Positions 7,682 through 16,606 are shown, counted from the first letter of the stretch. The stretch is DNA of 64,000 nt from Arthrobacter sp. OY3WO11 (GCF_001641125.1 NZ_LWLP01000001.1:1509045-1573044); one strand, 5' to 3'. The notes: a model not told the origin generated them from the letters alone. Numbers and translations: made by a program.

Positions 7682-8455
7682 TTACTCGACGGTGTCCGCC
7701 AGGGTACCCAGGTAAAGCTGGATGACCTTGGGGTCCTTCATCAGCTCACGGCCCGTGCCGGTGTACGCGTCCCGGCCCTGGTCCAGGACGTAGGCGCGGT
7801 CACAGATCTGCAGGCAGCGCCGGGCGTTCTGCTCAACCATGATCACGGAGACGCCTGCCCGGTTGATCTCGTGGACGCGCAGGAAGGTCTCATCCTGTTT
7901 GACGGGGGAGAGGCCTGCGGACGGCTCGTCGAGGAGCAGCACGGCTGGATCCATCATCAGCGCCCTGCCCATGGCCACCATCTGGCGTTCGCCGCCTGAG
8001 AGCGAGCCGGCGCGCTGCGCGCGCCGCTTGCCCAGTTCCGGGAACAGTCCGGCCACGAAGTCGAACCGTTCGGCGAAATCCTTGGGCCTCTGGAACATGC
8101 CCATCTGCAGGTTTTCCTCGATGGTCAGCGTGGCGAACACATTGTTCGTTTGCGGGACGAAACCCACTCCCCGGGACACCAGCTTGTTCGCTTTCAGTCC
8201 GGTGATGTCCTGGCCGCGGACCACCACCGTCCCGGAGTGCACTTTGACCAAACCGAACATGGCCTTCAGGAGGGTCGACTTACCGGCACCATTGGGGCCG
8301 ATGATGCCGATCAGCTCGCCCTTGCGGGCTTCGATGCTGCAGCCGTTGAGGATGTTCACTCCCGGCAGGTAGCCCGCCACGAGGTCGGTGACCTTGACCA
8401 CCGAGTCACCGTCGGTGACTGGCTGTGCGGCCGGCGCCGCGCTGGTGCTGCTCAT
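7682..8455 (-). CDS. livF: Branched-chain amino acid ABC transporter ATPase LivF
   Basis: This 257-residue ABC ATPase has Walker A GPNGAGKSTLLKA, a Q-loop (FVPQTNN), the signature LSGGERQMVAMGRAL and Walker B VLLLDEPSAGLSP, with a switch His replaced in the expected VEQNARR context that is typical of LivF. It is the last gene of the livHMGF operon and its ATG overlaps the livG stop (8452-8455, ATGA). It pairs with LivG to power import through LivHM. Confidence 0.93.
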   Translation of the reverse strand: MSSTSAAPAAQPVTDGDSVVKVTDLVAGYLPGVNILNGCSIEARKGELIGIIGPNGAGKSTLLKAMFGLVKVHSGTVVVRGQDITGLKANKLVSRGVGFVPQTNNVFATLTIEENLQMGMFQRPKDFAERFDFVAGLFPELGKRRAQRAGSLSGGERQMVAMGRALMMDPAVLLLDEPSAGLSPVKQDETFLRVHEINRAGVSVIMVEQNARRCLQICDRAYVLDQGRDAYTGTGRELMKDPKVIQLYLGTLADTVE

Positions 8456-9543
8456 TGGCTGTCCTTGTCTGTGGTGCCTGTGTCCGTGCTTCCGTGGCGG
8501 CCATGCGGGCTCTCGCCCTTGTGCCGGCCGCCGCCCCGGCGTTCTGGTTCCGCCTCTCCCGCCACAACGTCCAGCGAGATGATTCCGGCGTTCTCGGTCC
8601 CCACAATCGATTCCTCGTCCGCCACGAGTTCGGCCGCGAGCTCCTTCAGGCCCTCGGAGTCTCCCAGGTCGACGTCGTGGTGGGCGCCCAGGTAGGCGTC
8701 GATGACCGCAGGGTTCTTCATGACCTCGCCCGGCGGGCCTTCCGCCACCACCTTGCCTTCAGCCATGACCACCACCCAGTCGGCGATATGCCGGACCATG
8801 TGCATGTCGTGCTCGACGAACAGCACCGTCATGCCCTCGGCTTTAAGGTTCTTGATGTGGTCGAGGAGGGACTGGGTCAGGGCGGGATTGACGCCCGCCA
8901 TGGGTTCGTCCAGCATGACCAGTTTGGGCCGGACCATCAGGGACCGGGCCATCTCCAGGAGCTTGCGCTGGCCGCCTGAGAGGGACGCCGCGTAGTCGTC
9001 CTTCTTGGCGTCGAGCTTGAACTTCGCCAGCAGGACATTAGCCTCATCGGTGATCTGTTTCTCCCGGCCGCCCCACATGCCCTTGAAAAGCGCTTTGGAC
9101 AGCCGCTCGCCGGGCTGGTCTGCAGCGCCGAGGCGCATGTTTTCCATGACCGTGAGCTTGCCCATGACCTTTGTGAGCTGGAAGGTGCGGACCATTCCCA
9201 TCCGCGCCACCTTGTACGGGGACACTCCTGCGAGGCTCTTGCCTTCGAACTGCCACTTGCCCGTGTTCGGTGTGTCAAAACCGGTCAGCAGGTTGAAGAG
9301 GGTGGTCTTCCCTGCGCCGTTGGGGCCGATCAGTGCCGTGATTTTGTACCGGGGGATCTCGAGGTACTCCACGTCGACGGCGTTGATACCGCCGAAACTG
9401 CGCGTCACGTTCTCCGCCACGACGATAGGGTCGCGCTTCTTGCAGCCGGGTACGGCCTCGCCCTCGGCTATGGGCCGGGTGTCGGTCATGTAGTCCACGC
9501 CAACCTCGCCGGGGGTTGCGGGTTTTTCGCTGTGCATGCTCAT
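8452..9543 (-). CDS. livG: Branched-chain amino acid ABC transporter ATPase LivG
   Basis: This 363-residue ATPase has Walker A GPNGAGKTTLFNLLTG, signature LSGGQRKLLEMARSL and Walker B VMLDEPMAGVNP, plus the LivG-specific TFQLTKVMGKLTVMENM region. I chose ATG 9543, which overlaps the livM stop (9540-9543). It has an N-terminal extension of about 40 residues and a C-terminal tail of about 80 residues (GDSEGLKELAAELV onward, then Arg/Gly/His-rich) beyond the usual 255-residue length. The tails look disordered and have no recognised role. Confidence 0.93.
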   Translation of the reverse strand: MSMHSEKPATPGEVGVDYMTDTRPIAEGEAVPGCKKRDPIVVAENVTRSFGGINAVDVEYLEIPRYKITALIGPNGAGKTTLFNLLTGFDTPNTGKWQFEGKSLAGVSPYKVARMGMVRTFQLTKVMGKLTVMENMRLGAADQPGERLSKALFKGMWGGREKQITDEANVLLAKFKLDAKKDDYAASLSGGQRKLLEMARSLMVRPKLVMLDEPMAGVNPALTQSLLDHIKNLKAEGMTVLFVEHDMHMVRHIADWVVVMAEGKVVAEGPPGEVMKNPAVIDAYLGAHHDVDLGDSEGLKELAAELVADEESIVGTENAGIISLDVVAGEAEPERRGGGRHKGESPHGRHGSTDTGTTDKDSQ

Positions 9544-10508
9544 GCGAACGCCAGCTCCTTCTTGTTTCCAAAGACGCCCTGGGGCCTGAAGATCATCAGC
9601 AGCATCAGGGCGACGCCAACCAGGATGTAACGCAGCTGCCCGGCCTGGACCGTATTCAGCCACGTGATGGTTCCCGACTCGATCAGGCCGTACAGGATGC
9701 CCTGGGTCAGGGACAGGACAACCCAGAAGATCATGGCTCCGATCACCGGACCAAGCACGGTGCCCAGGCCGCCGAGCAGGAGGCAGGTATACAGGAAGAA
9801 CGTCAGTTCCGTACCGTAGTTGGCCGGCTGCACCGCTCCACGCGGAAGCGTGAAGATCATGCCCGCGAGCGCTCCGAGAACGCCACCAATAATGAGGGCC
9901 TGCATCTTGTAGGCGTAGACGTTCTTGCCCAGGGACCGGACGGCGTTCTCATCCTCGCGGATGCCTTTAAGGACACGCCCCCACGGGCTGCGCATCAGCA
10001 GCCATACCAGGGTGCAGCAGAGGGCGACCAGCGCCCACCCCACCACGCGGATGAAGAAATCGCGGTTGTTCATGCCGAAGTAGGAGCCCTCAGGGAAGGG
10101 GTTCATGCTGTAGAACCCGCCCTCGAAGGCTGCCAGGCCGTTTGCCGACCCCGTCACGGACGTGAGCTGGTTGGTGGTCACGATGTAGCGGACAATTTCC
10201 GCTGCGGCGATGGTCACGATAGCCAGGTAGTCCGCGCGGAGCCGCAGGGTGGGTATGCCCAGCAGCAGGGCGAAGACGGCAGAGGCAAGGATAGCGATCA
10301 GCAGCCCCACAAAGAAGGGAGCGCCAAAGGTGAGGGTGGAGATGGCGAAGCCGTAGGCCCCCACCGCCATGAAGCCGGCCTGCCCGAAGTTCAGCAGGCC
10401 GGAGTAGCCGAAGTGCACGGCGAGGCCGAGCGCGGCCAGGGCGTACGCGGCCGTGGTCGGGCTGAAAATTTCACTGGCAGCGCTGGAAAGAATGAATCCA
10501 AAGTCCAT
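9540..10508 (-). CDS. livM: Branched-chain amino acid ABC transporter permease LivM
   Basis: This 322-residue polytopic protein has the LivM layout: several hydrophobic helices, the ADYLAIVTIAAAEIVRYIV stretch and the coupling segment SPWGRVLKGIREDENAVRSLGKNVYAYK that contacts the ATPases, ending RPQGVFGNKKELAFA. An AGGAG site sits six bases before the ATG. It lies nine bases after livH, and it overlaps livG by four. Confidence 0.92.
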   Translation of the reverse strand: MDFGFILSSAASEIFSPTTAAYALAALGLAVHFGYSGLLNFGQAGFMAVGAYGFAISTLTFGAPFFVGLLIAILASAVFALLLGIPTLRLRADYLAIVTIAAAEIVRYIVTTNQLTSVTGSANGLAAFEGGFYSMNPFPEGSYFGMNNRDFFIRVVGWALVALCCTLVWLLMRSPWGRVLKGIREDENAVRSLGKNVYAYKMQALIIGGVLGALAGMIFTLPRGAVQPANYGTELTFFLYTCLLLGGLGTVLGPVIGAMIFWVVLSLTQGILYGLIESGTITWLNTVQAGQLRYILVGVALMLLMIFRPQGVFGNKKELAFA

Positions 10509-10517
10509 GGCTGTCTC

Positions 10518-11858
10518 CTAACCCACGCGCTCGCGCCGGCCCAGGATTCCCTGGGGCCGAAACAGAAGGACAACGATCATGATGAACAAGGCGCCCACGT
10601 ACTTCAGGTCCGCGGCGAGGCCGAACACGGTGGTCAGCTCCACGAAGATGCCCACAATGATGGAACCGATCAGGGCGCCGAAGACTGTGCCGAGGCCGCC
10701 CAGGGTGACGCCGGCGAAGATGAGCAGCAGGATGGCGGAGCCCATGTCGAACGTTACGCCGGGACGGTAGTAGGCCCACAGGATGCCGCCGAGGGAGGCC
10801 AGCATGCCGCCCGTGATCCACACAATCCGGATAACGGAGTCAACGTCGATGCCCGAAGCCGCTGCCAGGGCGGGGTTGTCGGCTACCGCGCGGGTGGCCT
10901 TGCCCAGCCTGGTCTTCAGCAGCACGATGCCGATCAGGGCGATCACCACGGCACTGATGCCCAGGGACCAAAGGTTGTTCGGCGAGATGGAGACAGGTCC
11001 CAGCTGGATTTCGGGGCTCTGCGCGTACGGAAGCTGCTGGGTGGCGCCGCCGAAATAGAACTGGATGACGTAGCGGACTGCCAGTGCCAGGCCGATGCTG
11101 ACGATCATCATGGGCACCAGCCCGGTGCCGCGGCGGCGCAGCGGGCGCCACAGCCCTCTGTCCTGGGCGTACCCGAAGAGGCCGCCGCCAAGCAAGGCCA
11201 GCAGGATTGCGAGCCAGAAGGGGAGACCCAGGGCGTTGAAGGCGAACACCAGTACAGCGCCCAGCGTCACCATCTCGCCGTGGGCGAAGTTGGTGAGGCC
11301 GGTGGTGCCGAAGATCAGGGACAGCCCCACCGAGGCCAGGGCCAGGAGGAGGCCGAAGCTCAGTCCTGCGACGAGCCTGTTGAGCAGGTTTTGCCCGAAG
11401 TCCTGCTGCTGCACCACGATGCCCTCGCCGAACGCAAAGATCACCGAGAGGTTTGAGGTCTGGCTGAAGGTGACGTCGCGGGGGTTTTCCTGACCCTCAG
11501 CCAGGGCGATGCCCTCAGGCAGGGTGGACTCGTCCAGTTCCACTGTGTAGGTGCCCTGTTCGGGCACCCCGATGTTCCAGGCTCCGTTCGCAGAGGACGT
11601 GGCCGTGCCGATGAAATCATCCTTCGTTGCCGTGATTGTCACGCCCGCCAAGGGGGCCCGGGTGTCATCACGAAGGAATCCGCTGATGTTGTTTTGGAAG
11701 GTCTGGTTCGACGGGGATGGTGTCGGTGACGGGGAAGTGGCCTGGGAAGCCGGTGCTGCCACGAGAAGGATTGCCAGGATGGAAGCGCTGATGGCTCCCA
11801 GTATTCTCAGCAACCCTCGCCGCGCGCCGGCCGGCGGGCCTTGGGGTGTACTTCTCAA
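10518..11858 (-). CDS. livH: LivH permease with an extracytoplasmic N-terminal domain
   Basis: This protein is 446 residues; LivH is usually about 290-300. Residues 1-41 are a signal peptide (SILAILLVAAPASQA), 42-52 a Ser/Pro linker and about 55-130 a carboxypeptidase-regulatory or Cna-B-like beta domain (GFLRDDTRAPLAGVTITATKDD, SSANGAWNIGVPEQGTYTVEL). The LivH permease begins at about 155 and contains GLSLIFGTTGLTNFAHGEMVTLGA and the C-terminal RPQGILGRRERVG. The start is TTG at 11858 with a strong GGAGG (11868-11872) nine bases before it. First gene of the operon. Confidence 0.9.
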   Translation of the reverse strand: MRSTPQGPPAGARRGLLRILGAISASILAILLVAAPASQATSPSPTPSPSNQTFQNNISGFLRDDTRAPLAGVTITATKDDFIGTATSSANGAWNIGVPEQGTYTVELDESTLPEGIALAEGQENPRDVTFSQTSNLSVIFAFGEGIVVQQQDFGQNLLNRLVAGLSFGLLLALASVGLSLIFGTTGLTNFAHGEMVTLGAVLVFAFNALGLPFWLAILLALLGGGLFGYAQDRGLWRPLRRRGTGLVPMMIVSIGLALAVRYVIQFYFGGATQQLPYAQSPEIQLGPVSISPNNLWSLGISAVVIALIGIVLLKTRLGKATRAVADNPALAAASGIDVDSVIRIVWITGGMLASLGGILWAYYRPGVTFDMGSAILLLIFAGVTLGGLGTVFGALIGSIIVGIFVELTTVFGLAADLKYVGALFIMIVVLLFRPQGILGRRERVG

Positions 11859-12161
11859 ATTGGTAAACCTCCACTTGGGGGCGGTCTCGGCTGCGCCATT
11901 GCAGCCGCTGCGAACGGGTACAGGGGTAGGATGGTGCCATCAGGCCGGCACCGCCACATGTGTGAGTTCCGTCACCCTGCTTGGCTTATGCTACAGCGCG
12001 GAAGTACCGGTAAATGCCGAGGTCCAGGCGCCGATGGTAGCGATCGGATAACAACTCCAGGCTCCTGTTTCCGTCGGGGAACTACTGCGGGTGCATTTAC
12101 GTGAGAATTGGTAGCGTAAACCTTAAGGTTCACAACACATCCCATATGGAGGAATCCCGCA
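11859..12161. promoter_or_regulatory. Divergent intergenic region, livH operon and Bax-inhibitor-like gene
   Basis: About 300 bases without a gene. It holds the livH ribosome site (11868-11872), inverted TTTACG (12097-12102) and CGTAAA (12115-12120), a perfect 12-base palindrome AACCTTAAGGTT (12119-12130), and GGAGG just before the ATG at 12162. No clear sigma-70 hexamer pair stands out on either strand. Confidence 0.4.
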
Positions 12162-13076
12162 ATGGCACTTGGCGGCAACCCGATCTTCAACGGAAAGAGC
12201 TTCCGTGGAGCCACCCAGGCACCGCCTGTTCCGCAGGCTCCCTACGGACAGCAGCCCTACGGCCAGGCCCCGTACGGCCAGCAGCCGTATGGGCAGGCAC
12301 CTTACGGCCAGGCCCCTTACGGCCAGCAGGCATACGGCCAGCCGCAGAACATGACGGACGAGCAGTTGCGGCAGATGTACAACCAGCCCGCTGCAGGTCC
12401 CGCTGACACTGGCCGGATGACCTACGACGACGTCATCGTCAAGACTGCCGCCTGCCTGGCGGTTCTGCTCGTCGGTGCCGGCGTGACAATGTTCGTCGGC
12501 CTGGGCCTGGCCTCCATGCTGATGATCGTCGGTGCGCTGGGCGGTTTTGTGCTGGCGCTCGTGAACACCTTCAAGAAGCAGCCGTCGCCGGCACTGATTC
12601 TGGCTTATGCAGGCCTTGAGGGTCTCTTCCTCGGTGGCCTCACCCGGGTCCTGGACACCATGTACCCGGGCGTTGGGCTGCAGGCCGTCATCGGCACCCT
12701 GTCCGTCTTCACCGTGACACTGCTCCTGTTCAAGAGCGGCAAGGTGCGCGCCACTCCCAAGGCCATGAAGTTCTTCATGATCGCTTTGGCTGGCTACGCC
12801 CTCTTCTCCATCGTGAACCTCGTCATGATGCTCACCGGCCTGACAACGGAACCCTTCGGACTGCGCAGCGGCATTATTGGTGTCGTCATCGGCGTCCTTG
12901 CAATCGGCCTGGCCGCGTTCTCCCTGGTCATGGACTTCACCAGCATCGAGGCAGGCGTGCAGAGCGGTGCCCCGCAGCGCTTCTCCTGGACGGCAGCGTT
13001 CGGCCTGACGGTAACGCTGGTATGGCTCTACGTGGAAATCATCCGCCTGCTGGCCATCCTGCGCGGGGACGAGTAA
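12162..13076 (+). CDS. Bax inhibitor-1/YccA family membrane protein
   Basis: This 304-residue protein has a soluble N-terminus of about 85 residues followed by seven predicted membrane helices, ending near EIIRLLAILRGDE. Residues 26-60 are seven five-residue repeats of the type PYGQ(Q/A), encoded by a 15-base tandem repeat at 12237-12341. The membrane part matches the actinobacterial branch of the YccA/BI-1 superfamily (TYDDVIVKTA, YAGLEGLFLGG, ALAGYALFSIVN, DFTSIEAGVQ). Some superfamily members are pH-sensitive calcium leak channels; the role here is unknown. A GGAGG ribosome site precedes the ATG. Confidence 0.88.
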   Translation: MALGGNPIFNGKSFRGATQAPPVPQAPYGQQPYGQAPYGQQPYGQAPYGQAPYGQQAYGQPQNMTDEQLRQMYNQPAAGPADTGRMTYDDVIVKTAACLAVLLVGAGVTMFVGLGLASMLMIVGALGGFVLALVNTFKKQPSPALILAYAGLEGLFLGGLTRVLDTMYPGVGLQAVIGTLSVFTVTLLLFKSGKVRATPKAMKFFMIALAGYALFSIVNLVMMLTGLTTEPFGLRSGIIGVVIGVLAIGLAAFSLVMDFTSIEAGVQSGAPQRFSWTAAFGLTVTLVWLYVEIIRLLAILRGDE

Positions 13077-13107
13077 CACCCACGCCGGTTCCCGCCGTCG
13101 GACCTTC

Positions 13108-13153
13108 TTAACAGGTAAGGGCCCCACCTCACGGTGGGGCCCTTACCTGTTAA
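13108..13153. terminator. Bidirectional terminator
   Basis: A perfect 21-bp stem (13108-13128 with 13133-13153, loop TCAC) lies between the Bax-inhibitor-like gene and galK, which converge here. Confidence 0.85.
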
Positions 13154-13170
13154 CCGCAACCTGGGAACGT

Positions 13171-14358
13171 CTACGCGATCCGCAGGGCTCCTGCTGCCGG
13201 GGAGACCGTGAAGATATCCGGCGCCTTGTAGCCCGCTTCCGCAAATGCCTTGACGACGGCGTCGCGCACCCTCTGTTCCAGCGCCGCCGGTGTGAGCGCG
13301 ATGGCCGCACCGCCAAAACCGCCGCCGGTCATGCGGGCCCCAATTGCGCCGCTGGCGCGCGCGGTGTCGACGGCCAGGTCAAGCTCCGGGCAGGAGATCT
13401 CGAAGTCGTCCCGCATCGAAGCATGGCTGGCGTCTAGCAGGGATCCAATGGCGCCAGGTCCCTCGCTTGCCAGGAGCTCCACGGTCTGGAGGACGCGGTC
13501 GTTTTCGGTCACCACGTGCCGGACGCGCCGGAAGGTGACGTCATCCAGGAGGCCGCTGGCTTCCTCCAGGTCACCCACCTCCACATCCCGAAGCGCCCCG
13601 ACCCCAAGCACCTCGGCGCCCAGTTCGCAGGATGCCCGCCGGGATGCGTAGCCGCCGTCGGCATGGGAATGCGAGACCTTGGTATCAATCACCAGCAACA
13701 CCAGATCCGCAGGCTGGGTCTCGAACGGAACCAGGCGGGCGTTCTGGTCCCGGCAGTCCAGGAAGACTGCGTGGCCTTCCGAGCCCCGGAGCGACGCCGA
13801 CTGGTCCATGATGCCTGTAGGGGCACCGACGAACTCGTTCTCCGCCCGCTGCGTGGCCAGGACCATCTCCTCGGCGTCGAGCCCGGCCCCGGTCAGCTCG
13901 TTCAACGCCGAGATGACCGCACACTCAATGGCATGGGATGACGAGAGCCCGGCTCCGAGGGGAACGTTGGAATCGAGCAGCAGGTCCACGCCCGGAACCT
14001 CAATGCCGCGCTGCTGCAGCGCCCACATCACGCCGAGGGGGTACTTGGTCCAGCCTTTGGCGGAACCCGGCCGCAGGGAATCCAACGTGGTGGACACGAC
14101 GCCCTGGTCCCCATAGGTGGAGAGCAGGCGTACGGCGGAGTCGGGGCGGACCCGGACGGCCACCCGTGCTGTCCGGTCAATGGCGAAAGGAAGGACGAAA
14201 CCCTCGTTGTAGTCCGTGTGCTCGCCGATCAGGTTTACCCGTCCCGGCGCCTGCCAGATGCCGTCCGGTGCCCCGCCAAACTCCTTCGCGAACCGTGCGG
14301 CCAGGTCCTTTGTTCCTGGCTGCCCGCGGGTGGCCAGGGGTTCGGGTGCGGCGTTCAA
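13171..14358 (-). CDS. galK: Galactokinase
   Basis: This 395-residue GHMP kinase phosphorylates galactose at C1 in the Leloir pathway. It has the galactokinase signature GRVNLIGEHTDYNEGFVLP near residue 42, the ATP-binding VPLGAGLSSSHA and the third GHMP motif RMTGGGFGGAAIAL near the C-terminus. The start is TTG at 14358, overlapping the galT TGA (14355-14358), so translation is coupled to galT. Length is normal. Confidence 0.95.
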   Translation of the reverse strand: MNAAPEPLATRGQPGTKDLAARFAKEFGGAPDGIWQAPGRVNLIGEHTDYNEGFVLPFAIDRTARVAVRVRPDSAVRLLSTYGDQGVVSTTLDSLRPGSAKGWTKYPLGVMWALQQRGIEVPGVDLLLDSNVPLGAGLSSSHAIECAVISALNELTGAGLDAEEMVLATQRAENEFVGAPTGIMDQSASLRGSEGHAVFLDCRDQNARLVPFETQPADLVLLVIDTKVSHSHADGGYASRRASCELGAEVLGVGALRDVEVGDLEEASGLLDDVTFRRVRHVVTENDRVLQTVELLASEGPGAIGSLLDASHASMRDDFEISCPELDLAVDTARASGAIGARMTGGGFGGAAIALTPAALEQRVRDAVVKAFAEAGYKAPDIFTVSPAAGALRIA

Positions 14359-15512
14359 GCGTGGGCTCCTTCGGGCGTGGCCGCCAGGACGGCGGGGCTT
14401 GTGGCGGGGGAGGGGAGAGTGACGGCCCGGAGGCGCTCCGCCACACTCTCCGGGGTGGTGTCGTTGATGAAGGCGCCCATTGCGGCCTCCGATCCTGCCA
14501 GGTACTTCAGCTTATCGGCAGCCCGCCGCGGGGAAGTCAACTGGAGGTGAAGGTATCCGGCGGGCCGCAGGACCGGGTCCAGGGGAGCCTGGTGCCAGGC
14601 CGAGATGTAGGGCGTGGGCGTGGGGTAGAGGGCGTCAACCCGCTGGAGAAGGTTGAGGTAGACGGACGCGAGCTCATCCTTCTCCTCGCCGCTCAGCGCC
14701 GCCAGGTCCGGGACCTGGCGGTGGGGCACCAGGTGGATTTCCAGCGGCCAGCGGGCAGCAAAGGGAACATAGGCGCTGAAGTTTTCGCCTTCCAGGACCA
14801 TCCTGCTGCCGTCTTCCCGTTCGGACCGCAAGAGGGACCCGGTGAGTGTTTCCCGGCCGTCGTGCGCGTCATGGAACCTGCGGGCCGCGGCCCCCAGGAC
14901 TCCCGCGCGGGGCGTGACGTAGGGGTAGGCGTAAATTTGCCCGTGGGGGTGGTGGAGCGTCACGCCGATGTCGGCACCGCGGTTCTCGAACGGAAAGACC
15001 TGTTTGATTCCGGGGAGGGCACTCAAAGCCTCCGTGCGGTGTGCCCATGCTTCGATGACGGTGCGCGCCCGGGCTTCCCCCAGTTCACTGAACGAACCGG
15101 TGTGGGACGGGGTGAACGCCACTACCTCGCAGCGGCCGAACGCGGGTCCCTTCGTACCCCACGATGTTTCCTCCGGAACCGGGCCCAGTGCCGGCCCGAG
15201 CGACGGGAACCGGTTCTCAAACACCACCACGTCGTAGTCGGACGCAGGAATCTCGGAAGGATTGCCGGCGGTGGTAGGGCATATCGGGCACTGGTCCGCC
15301 GGGGGGAGGTGGGTGCGGGTTTGGCGGTGCGCGGCCACGGCAACCCACTCGTCGGTCAGCGCATCGTAGCGGACCTCGCCGGGCTCACCCCTCGGGGGCA
15401 GGCCCCGCTGGTCAGTGGTGAGTTCGGCGGTGCGCGACTTGGGCGCTGCAGCGTCGTCGAAATAGATCAGCTCCCGGCCGTCGGAGAGTCTGGTGCTCGT
15501 GATACCTGTCAT
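14355..15512 (-). CDS. galT: Galactose-1-phosphate uridylyltransferase
   Basis: This 385-residue HIT-superfamily enzyme swaps UMP between UDP-glucose and galactose-1-phosphate. The active-site HPH is at residues 188-190 (H190 the expected nucleophile, in HHPHGQIYAYPY), and C75/C78 (CPIC) are likely zinc ligands. It is the first gene of galTK and faces away from galM, so the three galactose genes share one control region. ATG 15512 is preceded by an A/T-rich stretch with no clear ribosome site. Confidence 0.95.
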   Translation of the reverse strand: MTGITSTRLSDGRELIYFDDAAAPKSRTAELTTDQRGLPPRGEPGEVRYDALTDEWVAVAAHRQTRTHLPPADQCPICPTTAGNPSEIPASDYDVVVFENRFPSLGPALGPVPEETSWGTKGPAFGRCEVVAFTPSHTGSFSELGEARARTVIEAWAHRTEALSALPGIKQVFPFENRGADIGVTLHHPHGQIYAYPYVTPRAGVLGAAARRFHDAHDGRETLTGSLLRSEREDGSRMVLEGENFSAYVPFAARWPLEIHLVPHRQVPDLAALSGEEKDELASVYLNLLQRVDALYPTPTPYISAWHQAPLDPVLRPAGYLHLQLTSPRRAADKLKYLAGSEAAMGAFINDTTPESVAERLRAVTLPSPATSPAVLAATPEGAHA

Positions 15513-15613
15513 GAAAAAAGTGTGGCATATTCGATCAAAAAAGAATAGTTAACAACAAAAACTCACAAAGGGGGTGCTGCGTGCCGGTGCCGCCGCGGGG
15601 TACGGTATTGCTC
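15513..15613. promoter_or_regulatory. Shared galTK/galM control region
   Basis: This 101-base divergent region holds an A/T-rich block at about 15512-15570 (AAAAAAG, GATCAAAAAAG, GTTAAC, ACAAAAACTC) in otherwise GC-rich DNA, suitable for a DeoR- or LacI-type repressor. A possible -10 for galM is TACGGT (15601-15606), seven bases before its ATG; for galT a TATGCC lies at 15524-15529 on the minus strand. Operator identity is inference. Confidence 0.45.
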
Positions 15614-16567
15614 ATGACTTCACGTTCACCCCACGAATCCGTACCGGCACTGCAGGGCTATGCCACCGGCAGGCAGTATGAACTCCGCCGCGGCGACGCC
15701 ACGGCCGTGGTTACGGAGCTGGCCGCGGGCCTCCGTTCCTTCAGCAGGGGAGGAACCCTCCTGACGGAGACGTACGGCGACGACGAGATTGCCCCCGGTG
15801 CCGCCGGCATCACGCTGGCGCCCTGGGCCAACCGCGTGGAGGACGGGATCTGGTTCTTGAATGGCAAAAAACAGCAGCTGGACATCACCGAGGTTGCCAG
15901 GAACAACGCCAGCCACGGCCTGCTCCGCAATTCCGCCTACGCGCTGGTGGATGAGTCCGAGCACTCCGTGACGCTGGAGGCCACCATCTTCCCGCAGCAC
16001 GGGTTTCCCTTCCTGGCCCGGCACCGGGTGCAGTACGAAATCGACGGGGGCCTGGGGCTGGTGGTCCGCCAAACCCTGCTGAACGACGCCAAGGAGCCCG
16101 CGCCATTCGTCCTGGGTGCCCACCCCTACCTGAGGCTCGGCGATGTGCCCATTGAGGAACTGGTCCTGACGGTAGCGGCCGACACACGCCTGGTGGCCGA
16201 TGACCGCCTGATCCCACGCAGCTCCGCCCCGGTGCAGGGCGATTCGGACTTCAGGGCAGGGCTGAACATCGCTGCGCTGGACGTGGACGTGGCCCTGACG
16301 GACCTGCGTTACGAGGCAGGAAAGGCCCGCCACACACTGTCGGCGCCGGACGGCAGGCAGGTAAGCCTGTGGCAGGACGAAACCTGCCGCTACGTCCACG
16401 TCTTTGTCAGTACCCAGTATCCGGGCCGCAGCCGGGCTGTGGCCGTTGAGCCCATGACCGGGCCGGCCAACGCCTTCAACTCCGGTGACGGCCTGCGCTG
16501 GCTAAGCCCCGGCGGGTCCTTCACCATCGAGTGGGGCATTGACTACACCCCGGGGGCCGGCGGGTAG
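15614..16567 (+). CDS. galM: Aldose 1-epimerase (galactose mutarotase) family
   Basis: This 317-residue protein of the GalM fold interconverts sugar anomers. Conserved features are TLAPWANRVEDG with the sugar-binding Arg, NNASHGLLR with a catalytic-type His, VLGAHPYLRLG with the second His, and VAVEPMTGPANAFNSGDGL with the likely catalytic Glu. I chose ATG 15614 over the GTG at 15581 because the putative -10 lies between them. It belongs with galTK by divergent placement. Substrate may be wider than galactose. Confidence 0.88.
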   Translation: MTSRSPHESVPALQGYATGRQYELRRGDATAVVTELAAGLRSFSRGGTLLTETYGDDEIAPGAAGITLAPWANRVEDGIWFLNGKKQQLDITEVARNNASHGLLRNSAYALVDESEHSVTLEATIFPQHGFPFLARHRVQYEIDGGLGLVVRQTLLNDAKEPAPFVLGAHPYLRLGDVPIEELVLTVAADTRLVADDRLIPRSSAPVQGDSDFRAGLNIAALDVDVALTDLRYEAGKARHTLSAPDGRQVSLWQDETCRYVHVFVSTQYPGRSRAVAVEPMTGPANAFNSGDGLRWLSPGGSFTIEWGIDYTPGAGG

Positions 16568-16606
16568 CGGTTTCCGAATAAGCTTCCGCTGGGGAAGTAT
16601 TAGGCT

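Noticed and set aside
9516..11456. 646-residue plus-strand frame opposite livM/livH
   Set aside because: It is antisense to two clear permease genes, has Gln/His/Asp/Gly-rich composition typical of a shadow frame and no domain.
12237..12341. Possible CRISPR or non-coding repeat
   Set aside because: The repeats are 15 bases, in frame, without spacers, and encode PYGQ units.
13938..15548. 536-residue plus-strand frame opposite galT/galK
   Set aside because: It lies antisense to well-conserved galT and galK and has Arg/Gly/Pro-rich shadow composition.
16601..16606. TAGGCT as a leaderless -10 for the AI-2E gene
   Set aside because: It touches the ATG directly with no gap; GGGGAAG nine bases upstream shows an ordinary leader instead.
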